A DNA stretch of 64,000 nt from Limosilactobacillus reuteri (GTDB taxonomy: Bacteria; Bacillota; Bacilli; Lactobacillales; Lactobacillaceae). Both the position numbers and the translations under genes were made by a program. The stretch lies in NCBI RefSeq assembly GCF_034259105.1, contig NZ_CP139478.1, forward strand, positions 720,001 to 784,000, in the 5' to 3' direction. Of this stretch, positions 7,376 through 14,734 are shown piece after piece. The first letter of the stretch is position 1, and each line of letters begins with the position of its first letter. The notes under the pieces were generated by a model. That model was not told the DNA's origin and searched no databases. It worked only from the letters and a program-made list of their open reading frames with translations.

Positions 7376-7885
7376 ATGACAAACCATATTGTCTTGTTTG
7401 AACCATTATTTCCAGCGAATACAGGAAATATTGCACGAACTTGTGCGGGGACCAATACTGAATTACATTTAATTAAGCCATTAGGATTTTCAACTGATGA
7501 TAAGCATATGAAACGGGCTGGGTTAGATTACTGGGATAAAGTAAAGATCACGTATCATGAGGATTTGCCTTCATTTATGAAGACTATTCCTGATATTAAC
7601 CGTTTATATATTGTTTCTAAGTTTGCTACCCATGATTATAGTGATGTTGATTATACGGGTGAAGGAGATCATTATTTCCTATTTGGAAAAGAAACAACTG
7701 GCTTGCCCGAACGTTTTATGCAAAAATATCCAGAAAATGCTATCCGGATTCCACAAAATGATAATAATATTCGGGCCTTGAATTTATCGAATAGTGCAGC
7801 GATTATTATTTATGAGGCATTGCGGCAACAGAGTTTTCCTAATTTAGCCCGAGTTCATAAATATGAATTCGATAAATTAAAGTAA
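7376..7885 (+). CDS. trmL: tRNA (cytidine/uridine-34-2'-O)-methyltransferase TrmL
   Basis: A 169-residue SPOUT-class methyltransferase of the TrmL type, which methylates the 2'-O of the wobble nucleotide in certain leucine tRNAs. The N-terminal FEPLFPANTGNIARTCAGT is the family's RNA-binding motif 1. FLFGKETTGLP (motif 2) and IRIPQNDNNIRALNLSNSAA (motif 3) form the trefoil-knot SAM site. Length is normal for the single-domain TrmL group. The ATG is preceded by AAGGAGATTTTATT. A strong terminator stands immediately upstream, so expression may depend on read-through. ftsK follows 21 bases later. Confidence 0.92.
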   Translation: MTNHIVLFEPLFPANTGNIARTCAGTNTELHLIKPLGFSTDDKHMKRAGLDYWDKVKITYHEDLPSFMKTIPDINRLYIVSKFATHDYSDVDYTGEGDHYFLFGKETTGLPERFMQKYPENAIRIPQNDNNIRALNLSNSAAIIIYEALRQQSFPNLARVHKYEFDKLK

Positions 7886-7906
7886 CCTTAAGGAGGCAAT
7901 AATGCG

Positions 7907-10237
7907 ATGGCGAGAAGGAAAAAGGCATCATCCCGCCGGACAAGAGGAAAAAAACAACAGTATCGATTAATGGATAATCTATTAGGAATAATTGTTTGCC
8001 TCTTAATGTTAGTTGGCTTATTTAATTTAGGAGCATTAGGAACCTTTCTCGATAACTGTTTTAAGATTTTTGTAGGGTCATCCTTTCCAATTGCAATGAT
8101 TATTGTTTTTCTTTATGGATTATGTTTTGCATTGTATGGGCATCGTCCGCATTTCAAAAAACGTTGGATTGCAGGAACTATTATTGCCTATATTGGTTTA
8201 TTAATGTGGCTTCAGACAGTAATGTTTCAGCGTCTGAATCTTCATGCAAAGGTAATCGAAACTACTTGGAATAGTCTTAGTAAGGTCATTTTTAACGGTG
8301 ATTCAACTGTTCCGGTTGGTGGAGGGATGATTGGTGCTTACCTATATAATGGAAGTAATATTTTAATTTCAGAAGTTGGAACAGCGGTATTGTCATGGTT
8401 GTTAATGATTATCGGGATTATTGTCTTTTTTGCATTACCATGGCGCGAATTTCTAGTAAAATGTGGGATTGGCATAAAAAAATCTGGAGCAGCAATGGCT
8501 AATGCTCACGATCAATTAATGAAAAAGAGAACGGAGCGAGCAATTAAGACAACTACGGTACCATCAATTAGCGTGCCCCTTGCTAAAGCATCAAGGCAGG
8601 TTAAAGATTTTTTTGCTGACCAAGAATCAGCAGAGCCAACGTCAACGCCGCCAGTTTCTCCAGCGATGCCTGTTCAAGATCCTGTTGAACCAACTATTAG
8701 GGTCGCAAGTGAAAGTCAGGTGGAAGAAACTCAGAGTGGGCGCAAGGATGATCAGGACTCGAACCAACATGATGATGCGGAAATTAAACTTGCAGGAATT
8801 GACGCTAAAGAAGATAATGATTATCAATTACCGCCAGTCAGCCTGCTAAGTCAAGTAAAAGCAACAGATCAGCAGGAAGATTTGAATAATATCAAAAAGA
8901 ACACCAAAACGCTCCAACAAACCCTAAAATCTTTTGGTGTGGATGCAACAGTTGAAAATGTTAATTTAGGTCCTTCCGTTACCAAATATGAGTTACGCCC
9001 AGCAGTAGGAGTAAAGGTTAGTCGAATAACCCATTTGGCTGATGATTTAGCACTTGCACTTGCGGCTAAAGATATCCGGATTGAAGCGCCGATCCCAGGG
9101 AAATCATTAATTGGGATTGAAGTTCCAAACCAGCAAATTGCAACAGTTGGTTTTCGCGATATGGTCGAAAATGCTCCTAGTAATGATAATCCCATGGAAG
9201 TTCCGCTTGGTCGCAGTGTAACTGGGGATATCAAAATGGCTGATCTAACTAAGATGCCACACCTTCTTATCGCTGGGGCAACGGGTAGTGGTAAGTCTGT
9301 TGCAATCAACGTTATCATTACAAGCATTCTATTAAAGGCTAAACCGCATCAAGTAAAGATGTTAATGATTGACCCTAAAAAAGTTGAATTAAGTGTTTAT
9401 AATGGTATTCCCCATCTGCTTAGTCCGGTAGTTTCTGAACCCAAAAAGGCAGCTCGGGCATTAGGAAAAGTTGTTGCAGAAATGGAGCGCCGTTATGAAT
9501 TATTTGCAAAATTCGGTGTTCGTAACTTGGATGGGTATAATAAATTGGTTAAACAACAAAATGATGACCATCCTGATGAAGTTCAAGCTAATCTACCGTT
9601 AATTTTAGTTATTGTTGATGAATTAGCAGACTTGATGATGACTGTTTCTCATGATGTTGAAGATGCAATTGTCCGGATTGCACAGATGGGGCGGGCTGCT
9701 GGTATTCACATGATTTTGGCAACTCAGCGTCCTTCTGTTGATGTTATTACCGGGCTTATTAAGGCTAACGTTCCTTCCCGAATTGCCTTTGCAGTTTCTA
9801 GTGGGGTTGATTCGCGAACTATTATCGATACTAATGGGGCAGAAAAGCTTCTTGGTCGCGGTGATATGTTATTTGAACCAATCGATCAAAATAAACCAGT
9901 CCGGATTCAAGGTGCATTTATATCCGATCATGATGTTGAATCGGTAGTAGACTTTATAAAAAACGAGCGAGCAGCTGAGTATGACGATAGTATGGTTGTA
10001 ACTGACAATGAAATTGAGCAAGAAGAGCAAGCTGAGGAGGAAGATGAATTATTCCCCGAAGCATTAGAGTTTGTAGTTGATCAACAAAAAGCATCAACTT
10101 CGCTAATTCAGCGGCGGTTTAGAATTGGTTATAATCGTGCCGCAAGAATTATTGACGATATGGAACAGCGCGGTTTTATTGGGCCAGCTAATGGCTCAAA
10201 ACCACGGGAAGTTTATAAGCAAAAAAGTGAGGAATAA
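7907..10237 (+). CDS. ftsK: DNA translocase FtsK/SpoIIIE
   Basis: A 776-residue septal DNA pump that clears chromosome ends through the closing septum. The N-terminal 185 residues hold four predicted membrane helices. An acidic/polar linker follows to about residue 300, then the motor. Walker A is GATGSGKS at about 457-464 and Walker B is LILVIVDELADLMM at about 565. The C-terminal winged-helix gamma domain (about 700-765, RRFRIGYNRAARIIDDMEQRG) reads polar KOPS/SRS-type motifs. The start at 7907 follows AAGGAGG. An ATG five bases earlier is out of frame. Lactobacilli often carry one such gene serving both the FtsK and SpoIIIE roles. Confidence 0.95.
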   Translation: MARRKKASSRRTRGKKQQYRLMDNLLGIIVCLLMLVGLFNLGALGTFLDNCFKIFVGSSFPIAMIIVFLYGLCFALYGHRPHFKKRWIAGTIIAYIGLLMWLQTVMFQRLNLHAKVIETTWNSLSKVIFNGDSTVPVGGGMIGAYLYNGSNILISEVGTAVLSWLLMIIGIIVFFALPWREFLVKCGIGIKKSGAAMANAHDQLMKKRTERAIKTTTVPSISVPLAKASRQVKDFFADQESAEPTSTPPVSPAMPVQDPVEPTIRVASESQVEETQSGRKDDQDSNQHDDAEIKLAGIDAKEDNDYQLPPVSLLSQVKATDQQEDLNNIKKNTKTLQQTLKSFGVDATVENVNLGPSVTKYELRPAVGVKVSRITHLADDLALALAAKDIRIEAPIPGKSLIGIEVPNQQIATVGFRDMVENAPSNDNPMEVPLGRSVTGDIKMADLTKMPHLLIAGATGSGKSVAINVIITSILLKAKPHQVKMLMIDPKKVELSVYNGIPHLLSPVVSEPKKAARALGKVVAEMERRYELFAKFGVRNLDGYNKLVKQQNDDHPDEVQANLPLILVIVDELADLMMTVSHDVEDAIVRIAQMGRAAGIHMILATQRPSVDVITGLIKANVPSRIAFAVSSGVDSRTIIDTNGAEKLLGRGDMLFEPIDQNKPVRIQGAFISDHDVESVVDFIKNERAAEYDDSMVVTDNEIEQEEQAEEEDELFPEALEFVVDQQKASTSLIQRRFRIGYNRAARIIDDMEQRGFIGPANGSKPREVYKQKSEE

Positions 10238-10272
10238 AAAAGACCGGAGAGATTTTTCTCCGATCTTTTTTA
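10236..10272 (+). terminator. Terminator of ftsK
   Basis: AAAAAAGACCGGAGA and TCTCCGATCTTTTTT pair with one C-A mismatch. The stem begins inside the ftsK stop codon region and is followed by a T-run. Confidence 0.8.
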
Positions 10273-10298
10273 TTCCGACTACATGGATGTTTAATAGG

Positions 10299-10418
10299 CT
10301 AAATTAAGTTTAAGGATGCAACTGCTCCAAAGATTAAAGAACCAAGCATTGCAATTAACATGAGCCAAATAGCAACCATGGTAATTTTTTGGAAACGAGT
10401 TTTCTTTTTTCGCTGCAT
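10299..10418 (-). CDS. DUF4044-type small membrane protein (39 residues)
   Basis: A 39-codon ORF from the ATG at 10418 to the TAG at 10299. A basic N-terminus (MQRKKKTRFQK) precedes one hydrophobic helix (MVAIWLMLIAMLGSLIFG) and a short tail ending in SLNLI. The ribosome site AAGGATGG lies about 7 bases before the ATG. It matches, from memory, the DUF4044 family of small single-span proteins common in Lactobacillales. Function unknown. A longer overlapping frame on the same strand lacks these features. It faces ftsK convergently and could share the terminator at 10236-10272. Confidence 0.75.
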   Translation of the reverse strand: MQRKKKTRFQKITMVAIWLMLIAMLGSLIFGAVASLNLI

Positions 10419-10546
10419 TATTAACCATCCTTCCATTTTTATCAATAATAGTAGTGTAACGCATCTTTAATGCCTTTTTCAAATCTAGTTTTAGTTTATG
10501 TTAAACTTAAATTACTTATTTGAAGAGAAGGGGACTGAAAAGGTTG

Positions 10547-10900
10547 ATGGTTAGTATTCAAGTTATAATTTTAGAGATTATTTTATTATTAGTGATTGGG
10601 GTAGTAGAACGATTATTAGTACGAATATTTCATCATCCTAAAAAAACAAAGCATTTATGGTGGGGATGGACAATTATTTTATGGACTCTGATAATCTTTA
10701 ATATTGGATTCTATTGGCCAGCTTATCCTATTGCCTTATGGATGATTCTAGCTCTGTTATTAATTGCTTTACAAATTATTCACAATCATGAATTCATTTA
10801 TCGCCGTTACTGGCCAGTATTTTGGCGGTATTCGGCATATTATGCTTTAATTATATATATTGGTAGCTTAATTATTTCACCATGGTTACCGTTGATATAA
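10547..10900 (+). CDS. Hypothetical membrane protein
   Basis: About 117 residues. Four hydrophobic stretches: one at the N-terminus, then WWGWTIILWTLIIFNIGFYW, a third (IALWMILALLLIALQII), and a C-terminal one ending SPWLPLI. A basic loop (HHPKKTKH) lies between the first two. I chose the ATG at 10547 because AGAAGGGG lies upstream; a TTG at 10544 is equally placed, and an in-frame TTG at 10520 has no ribosome site. No family was recognised. It stands alone between the DUF4044-type gene (divergent) and the terminator that carries the intron. Confidence 0.65.
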   Translation: MVSIQVIILEIILLLVIGVVERLLVRIFHHPKKTKHLWWGWTIILWTLIIFNIGFYWPAYPIALWMILALLLIALQIIHNHEFIYRRYWPVFWRYSAYYALIIYIGSLIISPWLPLI

Positions 10901-10907
10901 AAATATT

Positions 10908-10946
10908 AAGTGAGTTGGAAAATTAATTTTCCGCTCACTTTTTTTA
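10908..10946 (+). terminator. Intrinsic terminator used as group IIC intron target
   Basis: AAGTGAG (10908-10914) pairs with CTCACTT (10934-10940). The inner palindrome GGAAAATTAATTTTCC (10917-10932) extends the stem. A T-run ends in A10946. The group II intron begins at the next base, which is the insertion preference known for class C introns. Confidence 0.85.
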
Positions 10947-11385
10947 GTGCGCCCGGCATGGGTATTAGCTAGGTGGTGAAAGTCCGCTATGGGCCGTAGT
11001 AGTCGGAACCATGAGCTGAGGACAAGGGTGTCCACCGTGAGGTGGAATCTGAAGGAAGTCTAAGGCAAAGTACTGCATCGATGAACAAGAAGTAGCTATA
11101 AGGCTGAAATTAACTGGATAAGGCTGCTAGACAAGTTGAAGTCCAATACTACTCGAAGTTGGTCTCAGTAAAGCTAACGATGACATGGTACGAAAGCTAA
11201 TATTCTTACCCGGGGAGATCTGGCCTACACGTTTCCGACAAGAGGAATAAGTTTAATTTCCACAGAAACAAGCGGTGCAGTGATGCAGTGTTGAGTAAGC
11301 CAGAAGTCAGCCGAGGTCATAGTAGTTTGAATAATCAGATGAAGGACTGAACGACAATAACTTGTAACTTATATCGGAGGTGTAA
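10947..11385 (+). ncRNA. Group II intron ribozyme, domains I-IV 5' part
   Basis: This is the catalytic RNA scaffold upstream of the intron ORF. It carries the GTGCG-type 5' splice end and conserved domain I-III motifs, and accounts for the gene-free interval here. No separate promoter or gene is seen in it. Confidence 0.8.
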
Positions 11386-11389
11386 TCAG

Positions 11390-12772
11390 GTGCGACAATC
11401 GCAGAAAACAGAACAACAAGCTGACCGCTTGTCGAGGATAGGTTTGGAAAACCGAAAGTACACAAGGGCGCGTAGTACCGGTTATGGTGAAGGTAAAGGT
11501 ATGAGTGTCACTATCCAAGACCTGGTCTTGGATCGCAATAACCTTAATCAGGCTTATTTGCGAGTTAAGAGAAATAAAGGAGCAGCAGGCGTTGACGATA
11601 TGACAGTCAATGACCTTCTGCCATATCTCAGAGAAAATAAGACGGAACTGATCGCTAGTTTGCGTGAGGGCAAGTATAAACCAGCTCCAGTCAAACGGGT
11701 AGAAATTCCGAAGCCTAATGGTGGAGTAAGAAGACTTGGAATACCAACGGTGGTGGACCGAATGGTTCAACAAGCTGTAGCCCAAATTCTTACGCCTATC
11801 TTTGAGCGTATTTTCTCTGATAATAGCTTTGGCTTCCGTCCCCACCGTGGGGCCCATGACGCTATTTCAAAAGTAGTAGATCTTTATAATCAAGGTTATC
11901 GAAGAGTTGTCGACTTAGACCTAAAAGCCTATTTTGATAACGTTAATCATGACTTGATGATTAAGTATCTCCAACAATATATTGATGACCCATGGACACT
12001 AAGACTCATTCGTAAGTTTCTAACTAGCAGAGTCTTAGACCATGGGCTTTTCGCTAAGAGTGAAAAAGGAACCCCACAAGGAGGGCCATTGTCACCACTA
12101 CTGGCGAACATCTATCTAAATGAGTTGGACGAAGAGTTGACTAGACGTGGTCACCACTTTGTGCGCTATGTGGATGATTGTAACATCTATGTTAAAAGTC
12201 AACGAGCCGGAGAACGAGTAATGCGAAGCATTACCCAGTTTCTAGAAAAGCGCTTGAAAGTTAAAGTGAACCCAGATAAAACCAAAGTCGGTAGCCCGCT
12301 ACGGTTGAAGTTTCTTGGCTTTTCGTTGGGTGTAGACCACAATGGGGCCTACGCCCGTCCAGCTAAACAATCGCAACAACGAGTAAAGAAAGCACTGAAG
12401 TTATTAACTAAACGTAATCGTGGAATATCTCTGACAAGAATGTTTGAAGAAATTCATCGAAAAATGCGTGGGTGGCTTCAGTACTACTCAATTGGGAAAC
12501 TAACTAACTTTATTCAACGCCTTGACAAGTGGTTGAGGGTCCGAATAAGGCAGTATATTTGGAAGCAATGGAAAAAGTTTAAAACTAAGGTAACTAACTT
12601 ACAGAAGTTGGGGCTGCCCCAGCATGATGCATATGTCTTCGCTAGTACCCGAAAGGGCTACTGGCGAACTGCACATAGTAAGACCTTGAGCTATTCTCTA
12701 ACTAATAGAAAACTGGAACAACTCGGACTTATGAATATGTCCAAGACGCTCCAGTCAATTCAATGTGATTAA
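11390..12772 (+). CDS. ltrA: Group IIC intron reverse transcriptase/maturase
   Basis: A 460-residue intron-encoded protein that would help its intron fold and splice, and reverse-transcribe it during retrohoming. It has RT domains (SFGFRPHRGAHD, LDLKAYFDNVNHDL, GTPQGGPLSPLLANIYL), a maturase/X domain (about 355-440, MRGWLQYYSIGKL) and no HNH endonuclease. The start is GTG at 11390 behind GGAGGTG. Two residues depart from copy 1 and from the usual family form: the active-site box is YVDD (residues 260-263) in place of YADD, and SRVLDHG replaces SGVLDHG. YVDD occurs in some retroviral enzymes, so activity is possible but untested. Confidence 0.92.
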   Translation: MRQSQKTEQQADRLSRIGLENRKYTRARSTGYGEGKGMSVTIQDLVLDRNNLNQAYLRVKRNKGAAGVDDMTVNDLLPYLRENKTELIASLREGKYKPAPVKRVEIPKPNGGVRRLGIPTVVDRMVQQAVAQILTPIFERIFSDNSFGFRPHRGAHDAISKVVDLYNQGYRRVVDLDLKAYFDNVNHDLMIKYLQQYIDDPWTLRLIRKFLTSRVLDHGLFAKSEKGTPQGGPLSPLLANIYLNELDEELTRRGHHFVRYVDDCNIYVKSQRAGERVMRSITQFLEKRLKVKVNPDKTKVGSPLRLKFLGFSLGVDHNGAYARPAKQSQQRVKKALKLLTKRNRGISLTRMFEEIHRKMRGWLQYYSIGKLTNFIQRLDKWLRVRIRQYIWKQWKKFKTKVTNLQKLGLPQHDAYVFASTRKGYWRTAHSKTLSYSLTNRKLEQLGLMNMSKTLQSIQCD

Positions 12773-12778
12773 GTTGTC

Positions 12779-12813
12779 GAACCGCCGTATACGGAACCGT
12801 ACGTACGGTGGTG
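12779..12813 (+). ncRNA. Group II intron domain V hairpin (copy 2)
   Basis: The same 35-nt hairpin as at 1373-1407. With the domain VI region to 12856 it forms the 3' catalytic end of the intron. Confidence 0.8.
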
Positions 12814-12870
12814 TGAGAGGTCGATAATTGAACTAATCAATTATCTCCTACTCGATTGTCTATTACTTTT

Positions 12871-12879
12871 TGGTAAAAT
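12871..12879 (+). promoter_or_regulatory. Extended -10 promoter of mraZ
   Basis: TGGTAAAAT is an extended -10 (TG-N-TAAAAT). At a 17-bp spacing the -35 position falls on 12851-12856, which is the last six bases of the intron. The insertion therefore replaced the original -35. An equivalent TGGTAAAAT lies before ftsA (21310-21318). Confidence 0.5.
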
Positions 12880-12891
12880 TCACAAAATTAC

Positions 12892-12915
12892 GTGGTGAGA
12901 AGTGGGGGATTGTGG
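12892..12915 (+). promoter_or_regulatory. MraZ operator: GTGG repeats at exact 10-bp period
   Basis: GTGG begins at 12892, 12902 and 12912, with a further GTGG at 12933. MraZ proteins are known to bind tandem GTG-containing boxes with a one-helical-turn period upstream of their own gene. The repeats lie between the probable promoter and the mraZ start, so they fit autorepression of the dcw cluster. Confidence 0.7.
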
Positions 12916-12954
12916 TAGACTTGACCTATAACGTGGTAAAGGAGGACATTAGTC

Positions 12955-13383
12955 GTGTTAATGGGAGAATTTACACACACTATTGATTCCAAAGGCCGAC
13001 TAATTATTCCTGCCAAATTTCGAGAACAATTGGGGGCACACTTCATTGTTACTCGGGGGTTAGATGGATGTTTGTTTGGATATCCATTAAATGAATGGGC
13101 AATTTTAGAACAAAAGCTAAAGGCGCTCCCATTAACAAAGCGTGATGCACGTGCATTTGTACGCTTTTTATATTCCGCTGCGACAGATTGCGAAATTGAT
13201 AAGCAAGGACGGATTAATATTCCGATAACATTACGAACTCATGCTTCACTTGAAAAGAAGTGTGTAATCGTTGGTGTGTCTAATCGTTTAGAAATCTGGA
13301 GCGCTGAACGGTGGAATAAATTTACAAGCGAAACAGCTGATAATTTTGATGAGATTGCTGAAGATCTTAATATTGATTTTTAA
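12955..13383 (+). CDS. mraZ: Transcriptional regulator MraZ
   Basis: A 142-residue double-AbrB-fold protein that binds DNA as a ring-shaped oligomer and represses the dcw operon. Both half-repeats carry the family signature: [18 protein letters not shown] near residue 8 and [16 protein letters not shown] near residue 83. I chose the GTG at 12955, nine bases after AGGAGG; the ATG two codons later would also give the usual MGEF start. It is the first gene of the cluster, 12 bases ahead of rsmH. Putative operator boxes lie directly upstream. Confidence 0.95.
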   Translation: MLMGEFTHTIDSKGRLIIPAKFREQLGAHFIVTRGLDGCLFGYPLNEWAILEQKLKALPLTKRDARAFVRFLYSAATDCEIDKQGRINIPITLRTHASLEKKCVIVGVSNRLEIWSAERWNKFTSETADNFDEIAEDLNIDF

Positions 13384-13398
13384 TGGAGGTTTTAGTTG

Positions 13399-14355
13399 AT
13401 GGCAGAATTTAAACATGTAACGGTACTTTTAAAGGAGGCCGTAGCAGGATTAAATGTGCAACCAACAGGTACCTACGTTGATGCAACATTAGGTGGTGGT
13501 GGTCATACGCAAGCTATTTTACAACAGCTCGTCGATGGCCACCTATATTCATTTGATCAGGATCAGACGGCAATTGATTACAATAAAGAACACTTGAAAA
13601 CTGCAATAGAACAGCAAAAATTAACATTAGTTGAAGATAATTTCCGTAACATAAAAACGGAATTGAATAGCTATAATGTAAAACATGTTAATGGAGTTTT
13701 ATATGATTTAGGTGTTTCTTCCCCACAGTTCGATGATGCTAAAAGAGGTTTTAGCTATCAGCATGACGCTCCTTTAGACATGCGGATGAATCAGGAACAA
13801 AAATTGTCGGCAATGGAAGTTGTTAACGAATGGTCATATGAACGGCTCGTTAAGATTCTTTACCGATATGGAGAAGAAAAATTTGCCAAGTCAATTGCTA
13901 GAAAGATTGAACAACGCCGAAAGATAGCACCAATAAAGACGACATTTGAATTAGTTGATGTGATTAAAGAGGGAATTCCAGCAGCAGCTCGCCGTCATGG
14001 TGGTCATCCAGCGAAAAAGAGTTTTCAAGCTATTCGGATAGCAGTTAACGACGAATTAGGTGCTTTAGAGGAATCGTTAGAACAAGCATTAGACTTGTTG
14101 GATGTTGGGGGACGAATAAGTGTTATTACCTTCCAATCCCTAGAAGATCGGTTAGTAAAGACAATGTTTCGTGAAAAGACTTCATTAAGCGGGGATGTAC
14201 CGCAGGGATTACCAGTAATACCAGCGGGAATGGAACCAAACTTCAAATTAATTAATAAAAAGCCGATTGTAGCTAGTGATGAAGAATTAGCGGCAAATCA
14301 TCGTGCGCATAGTGCCAAGTTGAGGATAATCGAGAAAATTAGAGAAGGAAAGTGA
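13399..14355 (+). CDS. rsmH: 16S rRNA m4C1402 methyltransferase RsmH
   Basis: An 318-residue SAM-dependent enzyme (formerly MraW) that N4-methylates C1402 in the decoding centre of 16S rRNA. The N-terminal [13 protein letters not shown] and the SAM loop [10 protein letters not shown] are typical, with [14 protein letters not shown] and [15 protein letters not shown] following. The C-terminal part contains [16 protein letters not shown] and [10 protein letters not shown]. The ATG at 13399 lies nine bases after GGAGG; a TTG three bases earlier is the alternative. It is encoded immediately after mraZ, as is standard in dcw clusters. Confidence 0.95.
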   Translation: MAEFKHVTVLLKEAVAGLNVQPTGTYVDATLGGGGHTQAILQQLVDGHLYSFDQDQTAIDYNKEHLKTAIEQQKLTLVEDNFRNIKTELNSYNVKHVNGVLYDLGVSSPQFDDAKRGFSYQHDAPLDMRMNQEQKLSAMEVVNEWSYERLVKILYRYGEEKFAKSIARKIEQRRKIAPIKTTFELVDVIKEGIPAAARRHGGHPAKKSFQAIRIAVNDELGALEESLEQALDLLDVGGRISVITFQSLEDRLVKTMFREKTSLSGDVPQGLPVIPAGMEPNFKLINKKPIVASDEELAANHRAHSAKLRIIEKIREGK

Positions 14356-14362
14356 CAGAATT

Positions 14363-14734
14363 ATGGTTTCAAATGCGGCAAGGCAACTGGCGGGAGAGCA
14401 ACAACCGCAGCAAGCACCAAGAAAAAAGACTTATCAACAACCAAAGACTTCTCCAAGTCCGGTTAGATGGTCAAAATTTGAAAGATCTTTAGTAGCAGTA
14501 GGAAGTTTAATCACACTGTGCTTGATGATTAGCTTACTTTCTACGAAAATTAGTATTAATAATCAGCAACGGCGCTTACAGGATACTCAAACCCAAATTA
14601 CTAAGGCAAAAAGTAGTAATACAAGTTTGCAGCAGGAAATTGCTGAATTGACGACTCAATCGCATTTGAAATCAGCAGCACATAAATATGGATTATCAGA
14701 TAAAAATTCAAATGTAAGGAACGTTAATAAATAA
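14363..14734 (+). CDS. ftsL: Cell division protein FtsL
   Basis: A 123-residue bitopic membrane protein of the divisome that pairs with DivIC/FtsB and DivIB. It has a cytoplasmic basic N-terminus to about residue 37, one membrane helix (SLVAVGSLITLCLMISLLS), then an extracytoplasmic coiled coil (about 65-105, LQDTQTQITKAKSSNTSLQQ). The sequence is poorly conserved, so identity rests on topology and on position between rsmH and the penicillin-binding protein. It starts seven bases after rsmH and overlaps the next gene by one base (TAATG). Confidence 0.88.
   Translation: MVSNAARQLAGEQQPQQAPRKKTYQQPKTSPSPVRWSKFERSLVAVGSLITLCLMISLLSTKISINNQQRRLQDTQTQITKAKSSNTSLQQEIAELTTQSHLKSAAHKYGLSDKNSNVRNVNK

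Larger units (their letters stand above)
10947..12856 (+). mobile_element. Group IIC intron, full-length copy 2
   Basis: A 1.91-kb retroelement. The 5' end reads GTGCGCCCGGCATGGGT, and the 5' ribozyme region to about 11380 contains motifs I recall from the Oceanobacillus IIC intron: GGTGGAATCTGAAGGAAG, CTTACCCGGGGAGATCTGG and CAGAAGTCAGCCGAGGTCATAG. The reverse-transcriptase gene lies in domain IV. Domain V is at 12779-12813, and the 3' end (CTCGAT) is where it stops matching copy 1. It sits directly 3' of an intrinsic terminator, facing the dcw cluster. The absence of an endonuclease domain and the terminator target both agree with class C. Confidence 0.92.

Noticed and set aside
10291..10482. 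63-codon minus-strand frame near ftsK
   Set aside because: It has no ribosome site and no family resemblance. The 39-codon DUF4044-like frame inside it has a proper RBS, basic head and membrane helix.
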